From the NCBI RefSeq assembly GCF_900090045.1, contig NC_041787.1, positions 2,167,001 to 2,231,000 of the forward strand: a DNA stretch of 64,000 nucleotides, given 5' to 3'. Positions 54,072 through 64,000 of the stretch are shown here, piece after piece (the first letter of the stretch is position 1; every line of letters starts with the position of its first letter). The translations under genes were made by a program, and so were the position numbers. The notes under the pieces are model-generated. The model searched no databases. It saw nothing but the letters and a program-made list of their open reading frames with translations, and was not told the origin of the DNA. The DNA comes from Plasmodium malariae (lineage: Eukaryota; Apicomplexa; Aconoidasida; Haemosporida; Plasmodiidae).

Positions 54072-57000
54072 ATGAATTGTACTGGTCTGAAGGGTATTTA
54101 CCTTTTTATTTTTTTTTTCACCTTTTTGAAAAATATAATGACTTTAAAAAAAAAATTAATGTTCAACTGTTTGAGTAAAAAAAAAGTGATACTAATAAAT
54201 AACATAAAAAAAAATAGCTTGATTTTTCTGAACAGAAATTATGTGAATAATTTAATATATACAAAGGAAGATGATATATATAAAATTAATGGGTTGCTTG
54301 AATACAACTTGAGTAGTAATAACAAGAATAGAAATGACAATTTGTATGATGGGAATAGCATTATTTCGAATAGTAATTACGAAAATGATAACTCTTTAGG
54401 TAATAGCGAAAAAGACAACAGATTAGTAAATTGTGTATATAATTATCCAAATGATGAGAGGTTAGATATTTATGGAAAAATTAATGAAAAATTTTTATCG
54501 TCTGATTTTGAGTTACAATTATATAAAAATGGATGTAAGATACCTATATATTGGATTAAAAAATTAGAAAAATTAAAAAACATAAATGCTATAAACTGTT
54601 TAGAGTATTTAAAGGATGACAATTTGCTATATTTTGATAATTACAAAAATAAAGGATTATTAAAATTTTTAAATGATGAAAAACGGAAATATAATAATTG
54701 TATTATTTTATCAAGAGTTGGAGACTTTTATGAAACGTATGGACTTGACTCCATTTTTTTAATTGAATTTTTGAATATCAAAAAGATGAACAATAAATTG
54801 TCTTGTGGTTTTATAAAAAGTAGTATTAATAAAGCATTACATATATTAACAAATAACAATTTAAATGTATGTATATATGAAGAATTAAATGAAAAATCTT
54901 TAAAAATGAAAAAAAGGTATTTATCTCAAATTGTTACCCCAGAATTGCCCATCTACTTGAACAATATACAGTACTGTAGTAGTACAAACGAGGATATAAG
55001 TAACAAAGAAGAAGGAGAAGACGAAAATAAGAATAGTAATGCTTTTTTTAATTCATGCGATATAGATGATTATTTTGTTATAAAAGAGATTATATGTATA
55101 TATATCGAGAGTAAAAATATCTTCTCATTAAGTAAAATTAATTTAAGTCTGAAAACTATTTCTATTTATGATCAAATCACATTTGATGTTTTAAATATTT
55201 ACTTAAAAAATACTAATTTTTTAAAGGTATATATACATCAGCATAATAACACCTCTTTCACAAAAAAAATAATTCAGTTGTTTAGAATAGAGAACTATTA
55301 CTTGTTTAACAACTTTAGTAATAGCTTGCAGTTTCATATGTTCATTCTAGAAAAGCTAAAGGAGCAAATTAACATTAGAGGTTTATTCAGACTCATTAAG
55401 AATAAAAACGTTTTTCAGGTGGAAACAGCATCGTCGATGGTTGGCAGAAAGGCGAGCATTGACGTGTCTACGAATCAGGAGAAGGGTGGAAGGGTGGCAG
55501 ATATGGAAAACTTTAGCAGCGCTGCTAATAGGGAAAATGTTGATAGACGGAGGGACGAATTGGAAGAGAACTACAAGTTGGAAAACAACTTTGACTACGC
55601 ATTTTACTCGTACTGCACACCATTAAACATATTTACAAGCTATAATATGGGTATATACAAACAAAATAATTACTATGAAAATAGAAATAATTATTTATTT
55701 TATAATATAATAGACGTAAATAATAGCGATTCGAACAGTATTAACATTGCTGAATCGTTAGATTTTTTTAAAAATTTATTTCTTTTTTACCCTACATTTG
55801 AGATTACGAAGCATATACGATATATAAATGAATATATCAGAAAAAACTTAGAAAATTTAATTGTACCGAATGTAAGGCCTTTTAGAAATAATATCGTGAT
55901 AACTCTTTTGTCTAATTTAAAAGCTGATCATCATGTTTTAAAAAAAATTTATACAAATATTGAAGGGGTACTTAAATGTATTAACAATTACGATTTCTCT
56001 CTTTTAACATCCATCTTTCACGTTCTGAATCATCAGAATTCGTTCAAATTAAACATTTTAAAATTTTATGGTCTTTTAACAAATATTCGAGAAATTTTAC
56101 AAACTAATTTAGAGATGTGTCCCTGCAAATTTTCTTATTCTTCAGACATACGTGCATTCAACGAGTTTGTGTATTATCATGAAAATGAGGTATATAATAT
56201 ACTTAACGAAAAATTGTTAACAGGTGAAAACAAAGATATTGAACGGAATAGAAGAGAACTATTAGAGGCTGTTTTGTCGAACTATGGAGAATATGATGAA
56301 AATAAAAAAAGCTATAATTTAGACCTCTTAAATAAACTATTAAAATTTGACAATACAAATGATATTATTGGAATAAAAAAAAAAAAAATAAATAATGAAA
56401 AAATTCTAAATTTTTTTCACCCCTTAAACAAAAAATCTGATGTAATGAAAAATATTTTTGTTACTGAAAATGTGCAAAATAAAGTTAAACATTATATCTC
56501 ATCTATTGATAGAAAAAAGAAAAAAATTAACGAACTGATTAGAAGGATTAATGGACAGTTATCTTCGTCTGTCCACATCCTTTCATTTGTGTCAAACTTT
56601 CTGCAGATACTTCAGGTAACGCGCCAAAAAAAAAAAAAAAAAAAAAAATTTCGGATCAATTTTTGATTTCCTCCATGTGGTCATGCGGTTTGTGCGTGCG
56701 TACATGCACCCACTCCCTGTACAAATGTTCGCATTTGTACACACACATATATATATATATGTATACATTTCCTACACTCACATGCCTGTATGCACACTTT
56801 ATCATATGCTTTAACATGAGAGAGCGCATCTTAACCTGTGCAGGCCCTATGGAACCACACATCAAACAGCATAAAGCGAGGGTGGAATCTGCCAGTCTGC
56901 AAGCACTTAGTTGTAACGTACGAACAGAAGAGCTTCAAAAATATTGATGAAAAGCTATTATATATACAGCAACTTATGTATAACGAAAATGAAAACATAT

Positions 57001-59224
57001 CAAATAAAAGGAACACTGATGGAAAGAGCGAGTATTTATCATCAAGTAGACAAGTAGAAAAGAATTCGTCTAATAGCATATCACATGAAGATTTCATAAA
57101 ATTGACAGAAGAAGATGAAAAGAATATATTAGAGAATGTTGATAAAGATTCAGTAGAAGAGATAAAAAAAATATATAAGGAAAAATTCTATGCGAATGAT
57201 TCTCTGACCTATATTTTAGGAGCAAAACCTTATAATTTAAATAAACAAAATTTAGTTAAATATGATATTTTTTTTAAAAAAAGAAATTTTATTTTACTGA
57301 CAGGAAAAAATATGAGTGGAAAAACAACTTTATCCTTTACCATTTTATGTATTCTATTTTTGGCAAATCTAGGTACATAATTATTGAGTTCTTACATAGA
57401 CAGGGCATAAATGCATAGTTTTTTCTGTAAAAGCACATAGAGGGTGCAATTGTTTCTCATCGGCGTACTAGTCATTTGCTTCATTTGTTTTATTCCTATA
57501 TATATTACATATCATATGTATACACTCATGTCTACATACCATTGTACCTCCTTTCTGAACACTGTTAGGTATGTATGCCCCTTGTGATGAAAAAAGTATT
57601 ATATCAAAGTTTCGAGAGTTCTATAGCCTAAAAAATGTAAATTACCAAGAACAAATTGAAAACATGTCCTTGTTTAGAGAACAGGCTTATTACATAAATT
57701 CTATTATAGAAGAGATAAAAGAAAATTACTGCATTGATAATAAGCACTTACGGAATAATGAAATTTTTATTCTTTTTGATGAGCCTTGTATAGCTACGAC
57801 ACCTGTTGATAATGCAAGTAATAAGGGAAAAAGAGCTTCTGCAAAAAGCGTGTTACATGTTTATTTATTTGCGCAAGAGGACGGCGAGTATGCATAGGCA
57901 GACGCGTACATATATGTATGAGTATATATGTGTGTATATGTATTTGTATGTATGTGTACTTATGTATGTATATGTATGTGTACTTATGTATGTATATGTA
58001 TGCGTTTGTATGTGTACATATGTAAGTATATGTATATGTTGGAGAACCTTTTTTCATGCACATAGTCATTCTTTTACGTCCTGTGGTTCTTTTTTCTTAG
58101 TAATTATCAGTGCCATTTCAGACTACTTAAAGGAGTATTGTGGAATTATAATCACTCATAACTATGACTTACTAAAAAAAATTTGCCAAAGCAAAAACAT
58201 TATTTTTAAAAGAATTAATGAGAATATTAATTATTTAAAGAGACAAGAGGGCGAACGGGCTGCTAAACTAGAGAGAGGAATTTGCAAAAACAGCGAAGCT
58301 TTAGAAACATGTAGACACACAAATATAGATAGCAAAGTGCTAGAGTTGTTAAATGCATATGAAAAGAGATATAAATTTATTCATAATCTGAGTAATCTTT
58401 TGTATTACAAGTTTTTGGATTACTTAAAGAATACGAAGGATAAAAAAAAGACTTTAAATAATTTTTTTGAAAATTTTGTCAACTATGGTTATGATAAAAG
58501 TAATAGCGTGGAAGAGCAGTGTATGCATGTTGCTGCTGGTCATGCTGCTCAGGATGATGGTGATAATTTTGAATTAATGCAGAATGAAGATATGAGAGAG
58601 ATAATGAAGGAGTACTCATTAGAAGGAGATATATTAAATAAAGAGGGCGATGTAATTAAAAAAAAAAATTACATAAGGAAGAACAGTAAGGAAAAAACTA
58701 ATGTCAGCAATTTGAAGAACTATGATATGGAAGTCAGCAGGAATGATGATGCATGTCAATTGAGGAAAGATAGAACTAACGCAGTTTTAGGGGAAGCAGT
58801 GCCTGAATATTACGAAAATTGTGAAAATCATGAAAAAGAATTAAATATAGCAATTGAAAAAATTGAACGTGCTGCAAATAGAAAAGTCGTTAAGATAGGC
58901 ATGAATGAGGATATTCCTATTTCTTTTAAAAACAAAAGCATAGTTTATATTTTATGCATTTTTGCAAAAAATAAAAACAAGCCATATTTTTACATAGGTA
59001 TAAGTGATAACATTTCGGAGAGAATAAAATGTCACACGAGAAATTTATTAAACAGTAAAAATCTTTTAAAAAATGAAAAAAGAAATAATATTCTAAATTA
59101 TAAATATGACATGAATGTTTTTTATACATTGATATTTCAAGTAGATAATAAAATGCTTGCTTCCAAATATGAAAAAGAACTATCTGACTTGTTGAAGAGA
59201 AACTATGATATTATTTCCAAGTGA
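54072..59224 (+). CDS. MSH1: MSH1-type MutS mismatch repair protein with GIY-YIG domain
   Basis: Four exons, 54072-56615, 56844-57372, 57569-57817 and 58101-59224, all GT-AG with matching phases: 1,481 residues. The MutS mismatch-binding motif is at about 207-225 (SRVGDFYETYG). The ATPase has Walker A GKNMSGKTT (about 1001), GMYAPC just after the second intron, and a Walker B region FILFDEPCIATTPVDN, which departs from the usual DEPGRGT. GIIITHNYDLL follows. The last 95 residues (about 1386-1481) form a GIY-YIG nuclease: VYILCIF, then YFYIGIS, Arg in ERIKCHTR and Glu in KYEKEL. MutS fused to GIY-YIG is the plant MSH1 arrangement, where it guards organelle DNA. The start at 54072 gives a hydrophobic leader (GIYLFIFFFTFL) suited to apicoplast targeting; an ATG at 54138 is the alternative. 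Introns contain TG/CA-rich repeats. Confidence 0.9.
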
Positions 59225-60489
59225 CTTTTTTAAAAATGTGGAAACATTAATCGAATAAGCGAAACAGATGTGAGGCGCTTTTGCCCAATTTGATCATAAT
59301 GAGCACTAGAGAAAAAAAAAAAAAAAAAAAAAAAAAAAATTCATACATATGTATGTACATACATATATGATCATATACTTATATATATATGTGTCTCGTA
59401 TATCGATTTTACATTTGCATGTTAGTTGTCGATAACCCCTTTACTGCTACAGAAGGGTTTCCGTTTGTCTTAAAATGTCTCCTCCATTTAATTTAGCTAT
59501 TAACTATTAAAGCCGCACAGCAAAATAGCGACTTTTTATACCAGTTTTAAAACGTTCCAGTAGGTGTGTTCCTGCGCATATAGTGCTTCGATGTATCTTC
59601 CCCATGACTAGTTCTGCCATATTCCCATTTCTTTCGCTAAAAAAGAGTGCAATGTATGGATGTACACATATATGCTTAAATTCATTTGCGAGCCTGTGAA
59701 TTCGTCCATACATATACATACATGTACACGTACACATACCCATACACATATCCATACACATATCCATACACATATCCATACACATATCCATACACATATC
59801 CATACACATATCCATACACATATCCATACACATATCCTACACATATCCATACACATATCCATACACATATCCATACACATATCCATACACATATCCATAC
59901 ACATATCCATACACATATCCATACACATATCCATATACATATCCATACACATACCCATATACATATCCATACACATATCCATACACATACCCATATACAT
60001 ACCCATATATACCCATACACATATCCATACACATATCCATACACATATCCATATACATATCCATACACATATCCACACACATACCCATATACATACCCAT
60101 ATATACCCATACACTTACCCATACACATACCCATATATACACATACCCATATATACCCATACACATATATACCCATACACATATCCATACACATACCCAT
60201 ACACATACCCATACACATACCCATACACATACCCATACACATTACCTGTTAATCACTTTTGCACGAATAAACCCCCCATTTTAACCTCGAATAACTTGAT
60301 CTTTTAGCTTAAAAACTATCCTTGATATCATGAGATTACCATATTTTCGGCTTTCCTTTTCCTTTATTATGTAGTGACATCTATTCTGTTCTACTTCCTT
60401 CACAAAATTATTCGAGTTTGTTACATCTGTTACGTATGTCGCGTTAATATGAGGCACCCTATATATGCGTCCCCTGTCTCTCGACGGTG
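59225..60489. other. convergent region between MSH1 and PrimPol genes
   Basis: Contains a 30-base A tract (about 59310-59339), TA-rich sequence, 200 bases of ordinary sequence, a 530-base 12-bp minisatellite, and about 240 bases before the PrimPol stop. No gene. The open frames across the minisatellite are artefacts. Confidence 0.5.
59715..60242. repeat. 12-bp minisatellite CCATACACATAT
   Basis: More than forty units of CCATACACATAT with CCC and TATACC variants. Twelve bases is a multiple of three and no phase contains a stop, so several frames on both strands stay open for 100-215 codons (His-Ile-Thr or Met-Cys-Asp repeats). Located between convergent genes, probably in the MSH1 or PrimPol 3' flank. 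Confidence 0.93.
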
Positions 60490-63357
60490 CTACAAATAAT
60501 ATATCTCTGAAACGAAGTAGGAACATTCATTATCGTGACATTTTTGAACGAACAGGTTTTTAATATAATTATAAATAATATAAATATGATTAGATTTGTG
60601 TGAGAGATTTTTATTTTTACAATATTTATTATCCCTGAAATTTAGCGTATATTCGTCGTTATTACACGAGATGGAATAGATAAAGTATTTTATTAACAAA
60701 GAAGGATATCCATCCGCTTTAATATTAAAAATTTTTTTATATTCACTTAACACGTAAAAAAAGAATGTTTCATTTTTTAGAAATAGTATATCGTATTTGT
60801 CTAAGTAGTTGTAGTTTATGGAAAGGATGCCTTTATATGCATTATCTTGGGCTCTACCTTTACGTTCATGTTTATTCCTCTTCTGATTATCCTCTTTGCT
60901 TAGGACATTGCCCTGTGATTCTTCACAAGCATTTTTAATGACTCCTTGTTCAAAGCATTTTTCTTCATTTTCAAAATTTAAGGTACTACTTATGTTGCAC
61001 TGATTGATGTGTTCATAATTTTCATATTTCAGATTGTTATAAATTAGAATAATTCTGTAAAAGTATTCCTTGTTTATTTCACTTTGAAAATTATTTACAT
61101 AGATTTTATTTTTTTTAAAATTTTTATATAGTTCAAAATTCCAATAAAAGATAATTTTTAACATATTATGAGCATGGTCATAATTTACTAGGTCTAAGCT
61201 TACATTTCTCTGCACATTTCGCTGTTTCATTTTGAGTAAAATGCTGGTACTACTAGAGTTATTATTGCTACTACTGTTATATATATTTACCGCACCGTGG
61301 TTAATGAAATTTATTTCTCCGTACTTGTTCTTTAACTTATCATTTTTGAAGAGAGCGTCTTCACTTATCTTATAAGGTAAGTCACTTTTAAAATAAAATG
61401 CAACCAGACTTTTTAATATCAAATTGCTTATATCTCTTTTGTCATATTTCTTAACGTTTGAATTGCTTACCAATAATTTATTATTATTTTTTTTTTTACT
61501 AGAAAAAATCATTCGAAAATTTCTGTTCCTGCTATACACCGAGTTGTCAATAATGCATTTTAACATGACAACCTCCCTGTTAGTTTCCATGCTTTGTCCA
61601 CATGCACAAACAAAATTATTCTTTTGTTTTTGAATTAACCGTTTAACGGAGTCCTTCCCCATTTGCTTCGAATAGTTATATTCTTCTAATTTGGACGATA
61701 ATTCACAATATTTCAAATCTTGGTCATCCTTCAGACGGTTATTCAGGTCATCCTTTTTATCGTCCCCATCATCCCCCCAATTATTTCCCCTTTTATCATC
61801 CTTACTTCCACCCCTATGAACATTGCTCCCTAAATTTACGTCCTTCTTTATTGCGAAAAGTAAAATTATATAATTTTCTGTTTGCTCATCGTGATAGTTT
61901 TCATTTTTTAATTTTTTTATATAATGCTCTACAATATATTCCAACATATGGTTGTATAAATCAAAATAGAATCCTTTTTTTTTATTCTTTTCTACCTTTT
62001 CCCCCCTCTCTTCATCTGTTTTTTCACTTTTGGTTGAGCAACCAATGCAGTTATTAATTATCCCATTACTTATTTGTGGATATCTTCCTTCCTCAATTGC
62101 AGTTACTAAATCTTGTACCTCGCTAAAATCGTTTATAAGATCGAATGTATTTTTATTCATTAAATTATTTGAACTCCTTTCTATTCTTCCATTGTATATA
62201 TTTTGTGCTGTTCTCAAATTTGTCAAATTTGTGCAGTCGCTTACCTTGTCAAAGCATCTAGCATTTGTATCATAGGCCTGATACTTTGGATACCTCATAT
62301 TTGTGTAGCTATAAAAATTTGAGTCATTAAAAGTATAATAATTTTTGTTCAAAATAGGACCCTTTGGTTCACATTGTATATAAACTGTGGAAGAATTAAT
62401 AATGCATGCATTTTCGCTCTGTTCTATAGTTGTAATTATATGATTTATAAATAAATCAACAAAATATTTTACATAATTTTCATTACTAAAAAGTAGATAA
62501 TTTTGTTGTTGCTTCATTTTTGTTTGATATTTCTTGTATTTATCATAAAAATTATTTTCTGGTATGTTCATATTATTCTTCAAAAAAAAATAACAATAAT
62601 CTACTAAATATTCATAATAATTATAATTTAATATATGAATATTTTTTACAATTATATGAAAGGATATTTTTTCATTTGAAGAACTTTCTAAAATTAAAAT
62701 ATCGTTTAAACATATTTTTATGTCAAAATATGTGTATACAAATAAACATAACTCGATGAGAAATATGAATAATATATGATTTTTACTTTCATAATTATTT
62801 ATCATGTCATATTCTATATCAAAAAAAAGCCATCGATTTTCATTTGTTATGATCAGTTCATACAAATGCATTTCGTCCTCTTTTCTGCTTCGATTTATTG
62901 GTAATGAATTTTTGTCTTTATCCTTTTTATCTCCAAAATAAATCTCATCCAATGATAGAGCATAAATGCAGTAGGATTTTAAAAAATTATAAAAACTGTC
63001 CAGAATAAAACACCTCTTTCCGTTTTCCAGCTCTTCTGTGTATAATACTACTTTCTTATTATCATTATGATTACTGCCCTCAGTAACTCTGTTATCATCA
63101 TTATCAGCCTTATCGTATTTACTGTAGTCGTATTTATCATCCTGATGGATGTTTGATTCCCCCCATTTTAATAACTCCCTGTAATACAAAAGAGCATCAT
63201 GCTGTTTGTAGAAATACCTTTTTTTTATGCTGTTTGTATTTGTATCATTAAAATTGCTTATCCTTTTTAGTACACTATATTTTTCAATATTTCCTTCGAA
63301 GGAGGAGACCTTTCTGTCTTTTCCCTTTCCATAAAACGTTTCAGAGTCTATGGCCAT
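60490..63357 (-). CDS. PRIMPOL: PrimPol-like primase-polymerase (archaeo-eukaryotic primase family)
   Basis: 955-residue single-exon protein. Catalytic motif I is WLFFDIEYD (about 176; family D-x-E). Motif II is NEKISFHIIV (about 232; S-x-H). The third Asp lies in DNSVYSRNRNFRMIFSSK (about 605), which matches the PrimPol block DxGVYTKNRNFRLYKSSK. The C-terminal zinc-binding region has Cys in NKYC, His in LSHKSNHIYII, and CHDNEC, as in human PrimPol's C-H-C-C knuckle. PrimPol reprimes DNA synthesis ahead of lesions and can act in organelles. The interval between motifs II and III is about 370 residues, much longer than in the human enzyme, because of Asn/Lys/Asp-rich inserts. The protein ends soon after the zinc knuckle, so an RPA-binding tail like the human one is not evident. 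The neighbouring MSH1 and RNR2 genes also act in DNA maintenance. Confidence 0.85.
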   Translation of the reverse strand: MAIDSETFYGKGKDRKVSSFEGNIEKYSVLKRISNFNDTNTNSIKKRYFYKQHDALLYYRELLKWGESNIHQDDKYDYSKYDKADNDDNRVTEGSNHNDNKKVVLYTEELENGKRCFILDSFYNFLKSYCIYALSLDEIYFGDKKDKDKNSLPINRSRKEDEMHLYELIITNENRWLFFDIEYDMINNYESKNHILFIFLIELCLFVYTYFDIKICLNDILILESSSNEKISFHIIVKNIHILNYNYYEYLVDYCYFFLKNNMNIPENNFYDKYKKYQTKMKQQQNYLLFSNENYVKYFVDLFINHIITTIEQSENACIINSSTVYIQCEPKGPILNKNYYTFNDSNFYSYTNMRYPKYQAYDTNARCFDKVSDCTNLTNLRTAQNIYNGRIERSSNNLMNKNTFDLINDFSEVQDLVTAIEEGRYPQISNGIINNCIGCSTKSEKTDEERGEKVEKNKKKGFYFDLYNHMLEYIVEHYIKKLKNENYHDEQTENYIILLFAIKKDVNLGSNVHRGGSKDDKRGNNWGDDGDDKKDDLNNRLKDDQDLKYCELSSKLEEYNYSKQMGKDSVKRLIQKQKNNFVCACGQSMETNREVVMLKCIIDNSVYSRNRNFRMIFSSKKKNNNKLLVSNSNVKKYDKRDISNLILKSLVAFYFKSDLPYKISEDALFKNDKLKNKYGEINFINHGAVNIYNSSSNNNSSSTSILLKMKQRNVQRNVSLDLVNYDHAHNMLKIIFYWNFELYKNFKKNKIYVNNFQSEINKEYFYRIILIYNNLKYENYEHINQCNISSTLNFENEEKCFEQGVIKNACEESQGNVLSKEDNQKRNKHERKGRAQDNAYKGILSINYNYLDKYDILFLKNETFFFYVLSEYKKIFNIKADGYPSLLIKYFIYSISCNNDEYTLNFRDNKYCKNKNLSHKSNHIYIIYNYIKNLFVQKCHDNECSYFVSEIYYL

Positions 63358-64000
63358 CTTATATCTTTGAGTGTTTCACGGAGTGGTGTAAATGAGTCAG
63401 AAGACGAATAGGCGGAACATGCGAATAGGTGAATAAAAGAACATATGAATAGGCGAATGTGCGAATGTGCGAATGTGTATATCACTTACAGCCTATAATG
63501 CTCAGATTGCAAGTCGCTGCTCATACTTCATTTTACATATCTTTAATTGTAAAGGGGAAAACTTTAAAGTGTTCATAATTAAAGTGAAAAAAAAGTAACC
63601 AAAAAACTGAAAAAGGCTATTCGGTAAAAAAATTATAAAAGAGAGTTATTCGGTGAAAACTAATAAAAAGAACTATTCAACAAAAAATTGTAAAAAAGGA
63701 CTATTCGACAAAAAACTGTAAAAAAAGTGCAATCATTAAAAAAAATAAAAAAACACAAAAAGGAGAAAAAAATTTGGCGCGAAATTTCGATAAAATGGGC
63801 ATAAAAAATTATTATCCATGTATCAACCCTTTGATGCGTTCTGTTATTTTTTCGTCAAATATTTTGTCTCGAATTTCATCCCCAATCTTTAAAAAAATAG
63901 TTAAAAAAAATAAAATAAGTAAAAAAAATAAAATAAGTAAAATAAGTAAAATAATTAAAATAAGTAAAATAAGTAAAATAAATAAAATAAGTAAAATAAA
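63358..64000. other. right-end intergenic region
   Basis: Upstream region of PrimPol. It contains short GCGAATGT repeats (about 63455-63475), an imperfect ACTATTC-GNN-AAAAA repeat (63610-63720), the terminal exon at 63812-63886, and an AAATAAGTAAAAT-type repeat from about 63897 to the window end, which looks like an intron of the gene entering from the right. Confidence 0.5.
63812..63886 (-). CDS. terminal exon of a gene extending beyond the right edge (partial)
   Basis: Minus strand: after acceptor TTTTTAAAG the frame reads IGDEIRDKIFDEKITERI then KGLIHG and a TAA stop at 63814-63812. The 24 codons are charged, helical and of normal Plasmodium codon use in a stretch that is otherwise A/T repeat. 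The T-rich, AAATAAGT-repeat sequence to its right would be the last intron. The product cannot be named from this fragment. It is in tandem with PrimPol, about 0.45 kb upstream. Confidence 0.5.
   Translation of the reverse strand: MGDEIRDKIFDEKITERIKGLIHG

Noticed and set aside
59660..60307. Long open frames (100-215 codons) on both strands, His-Ile-Thr or Met-Cys-Asp repeats
   Set aside because: They follow from a 12-bp repeat with no stop in several phases. No codon bias, no flanking coding sequence, and both strands are equally open.
1..64000. tRNA, rRNA, CRISPR array, insertion sequence or viral element
   Set aside because: No cloverleaf, rRNA segment, spacer-repeat array or transposase-like protein was seen on reading both strands. 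Tandem repeats here have no unique spacers.

Overview
The window looks like nuclear chromosome sequence from a Plasmodium species. It is very AT-rich. Genes are long and full of Asn/Lys/Asp low-complexity inserts. Introns are short GT-AG introns. Poly-A/poly-T and TA tracts are everywhere, and the protein families are apicomplexan. The base composition seems less extreme than in P. falciparum, so a P. malariae- or P. ovale-like genome is my guess (inference only). The gene order (CFAP57-like, PPR, GDPD, SPT6, Tubby, RBM8A, NOP4, BOP1, RING, RNR small subunit, CobW/ZNG, MSH1, PrimPol) agrees with what I remember of one arm of P. falciparum chromosome 14, read in reverse. I could not check this.

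Layout, left to right. 1-1.8 kb: no large gene, but two phase-matched exons of a probable small minus-strand gene. 1.8-6.8 kb: CFAP57/WDR65-like WD40 plus coiled-coil axonemal protein (+, two exons). 7.1-11.6 kb: PPR protein (-) and glycerophosphodiester phosphodiesterase (-). 11.6-15.4 kb: AT-rich gap with convincing cryptic exons of a small minus-strand gene. 15.4-23.5 kb: elongation factor SPT6 (-), interrupted at two poly-lysine homopolymers. 25.7-29.0 kb: Tubby C-terminal domain protein (+). 30.1-31.1 kb: four-exon RBM8A/Y14 (-). 31.9-33.8 kb: fragmentary multi-exon plus-strand gene of unknown function, possibly decayed. 34.0-36.9 kb: NOP4/RBM28-like RRM protein (-). 38.0-41.9 kb: ribosome biogenesis factor BOP1/ERB1 (+, five exons, one homopolymer frameshift). 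42.7 and 47.2 kb: two candidate microprotein genes. 44.2-46.6 kb: multi-pass RING-H2 protein (+). 49.0-50.1 kb: ribonucleotide reductase small subunit (+). 51.2-53.0 kb: CobW/ZNG-type GTPase (-). 54.1-59.2 kb: MSH1-type MutS with C-terminal GIY-YIG domain (+, four exons). 60.5-63.4 kb: PrimPol-like primase-polymerase (-). 63.8 kb: last exon of a gene entering from the right.

The genes are housekeeping rather than accessory. One group concerns RNA and ribosomes: SPT6 (transcription), RBM8A (exon junction complex), and NOP4 and BOP1 (60S assembly, divergent around a shared 1.06 kb promoter). A second group concerns DNA and dNTPs: RNR small subunit, MSH1 and PrimPol. CFAP57 and possibly the Tubby protein belong to axoneme or cilium biology, which in Plasmodium means the male gamete.

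The main oddities are three long homopolymers that break otherwise clear genes and are each repaired by a one-base change, a 16-bp tandem repeat that destroys its own reading frame, several unlisted micro-exons and microgenes found only by reading splice sites, and large minisatellites placed just downstream of genes.
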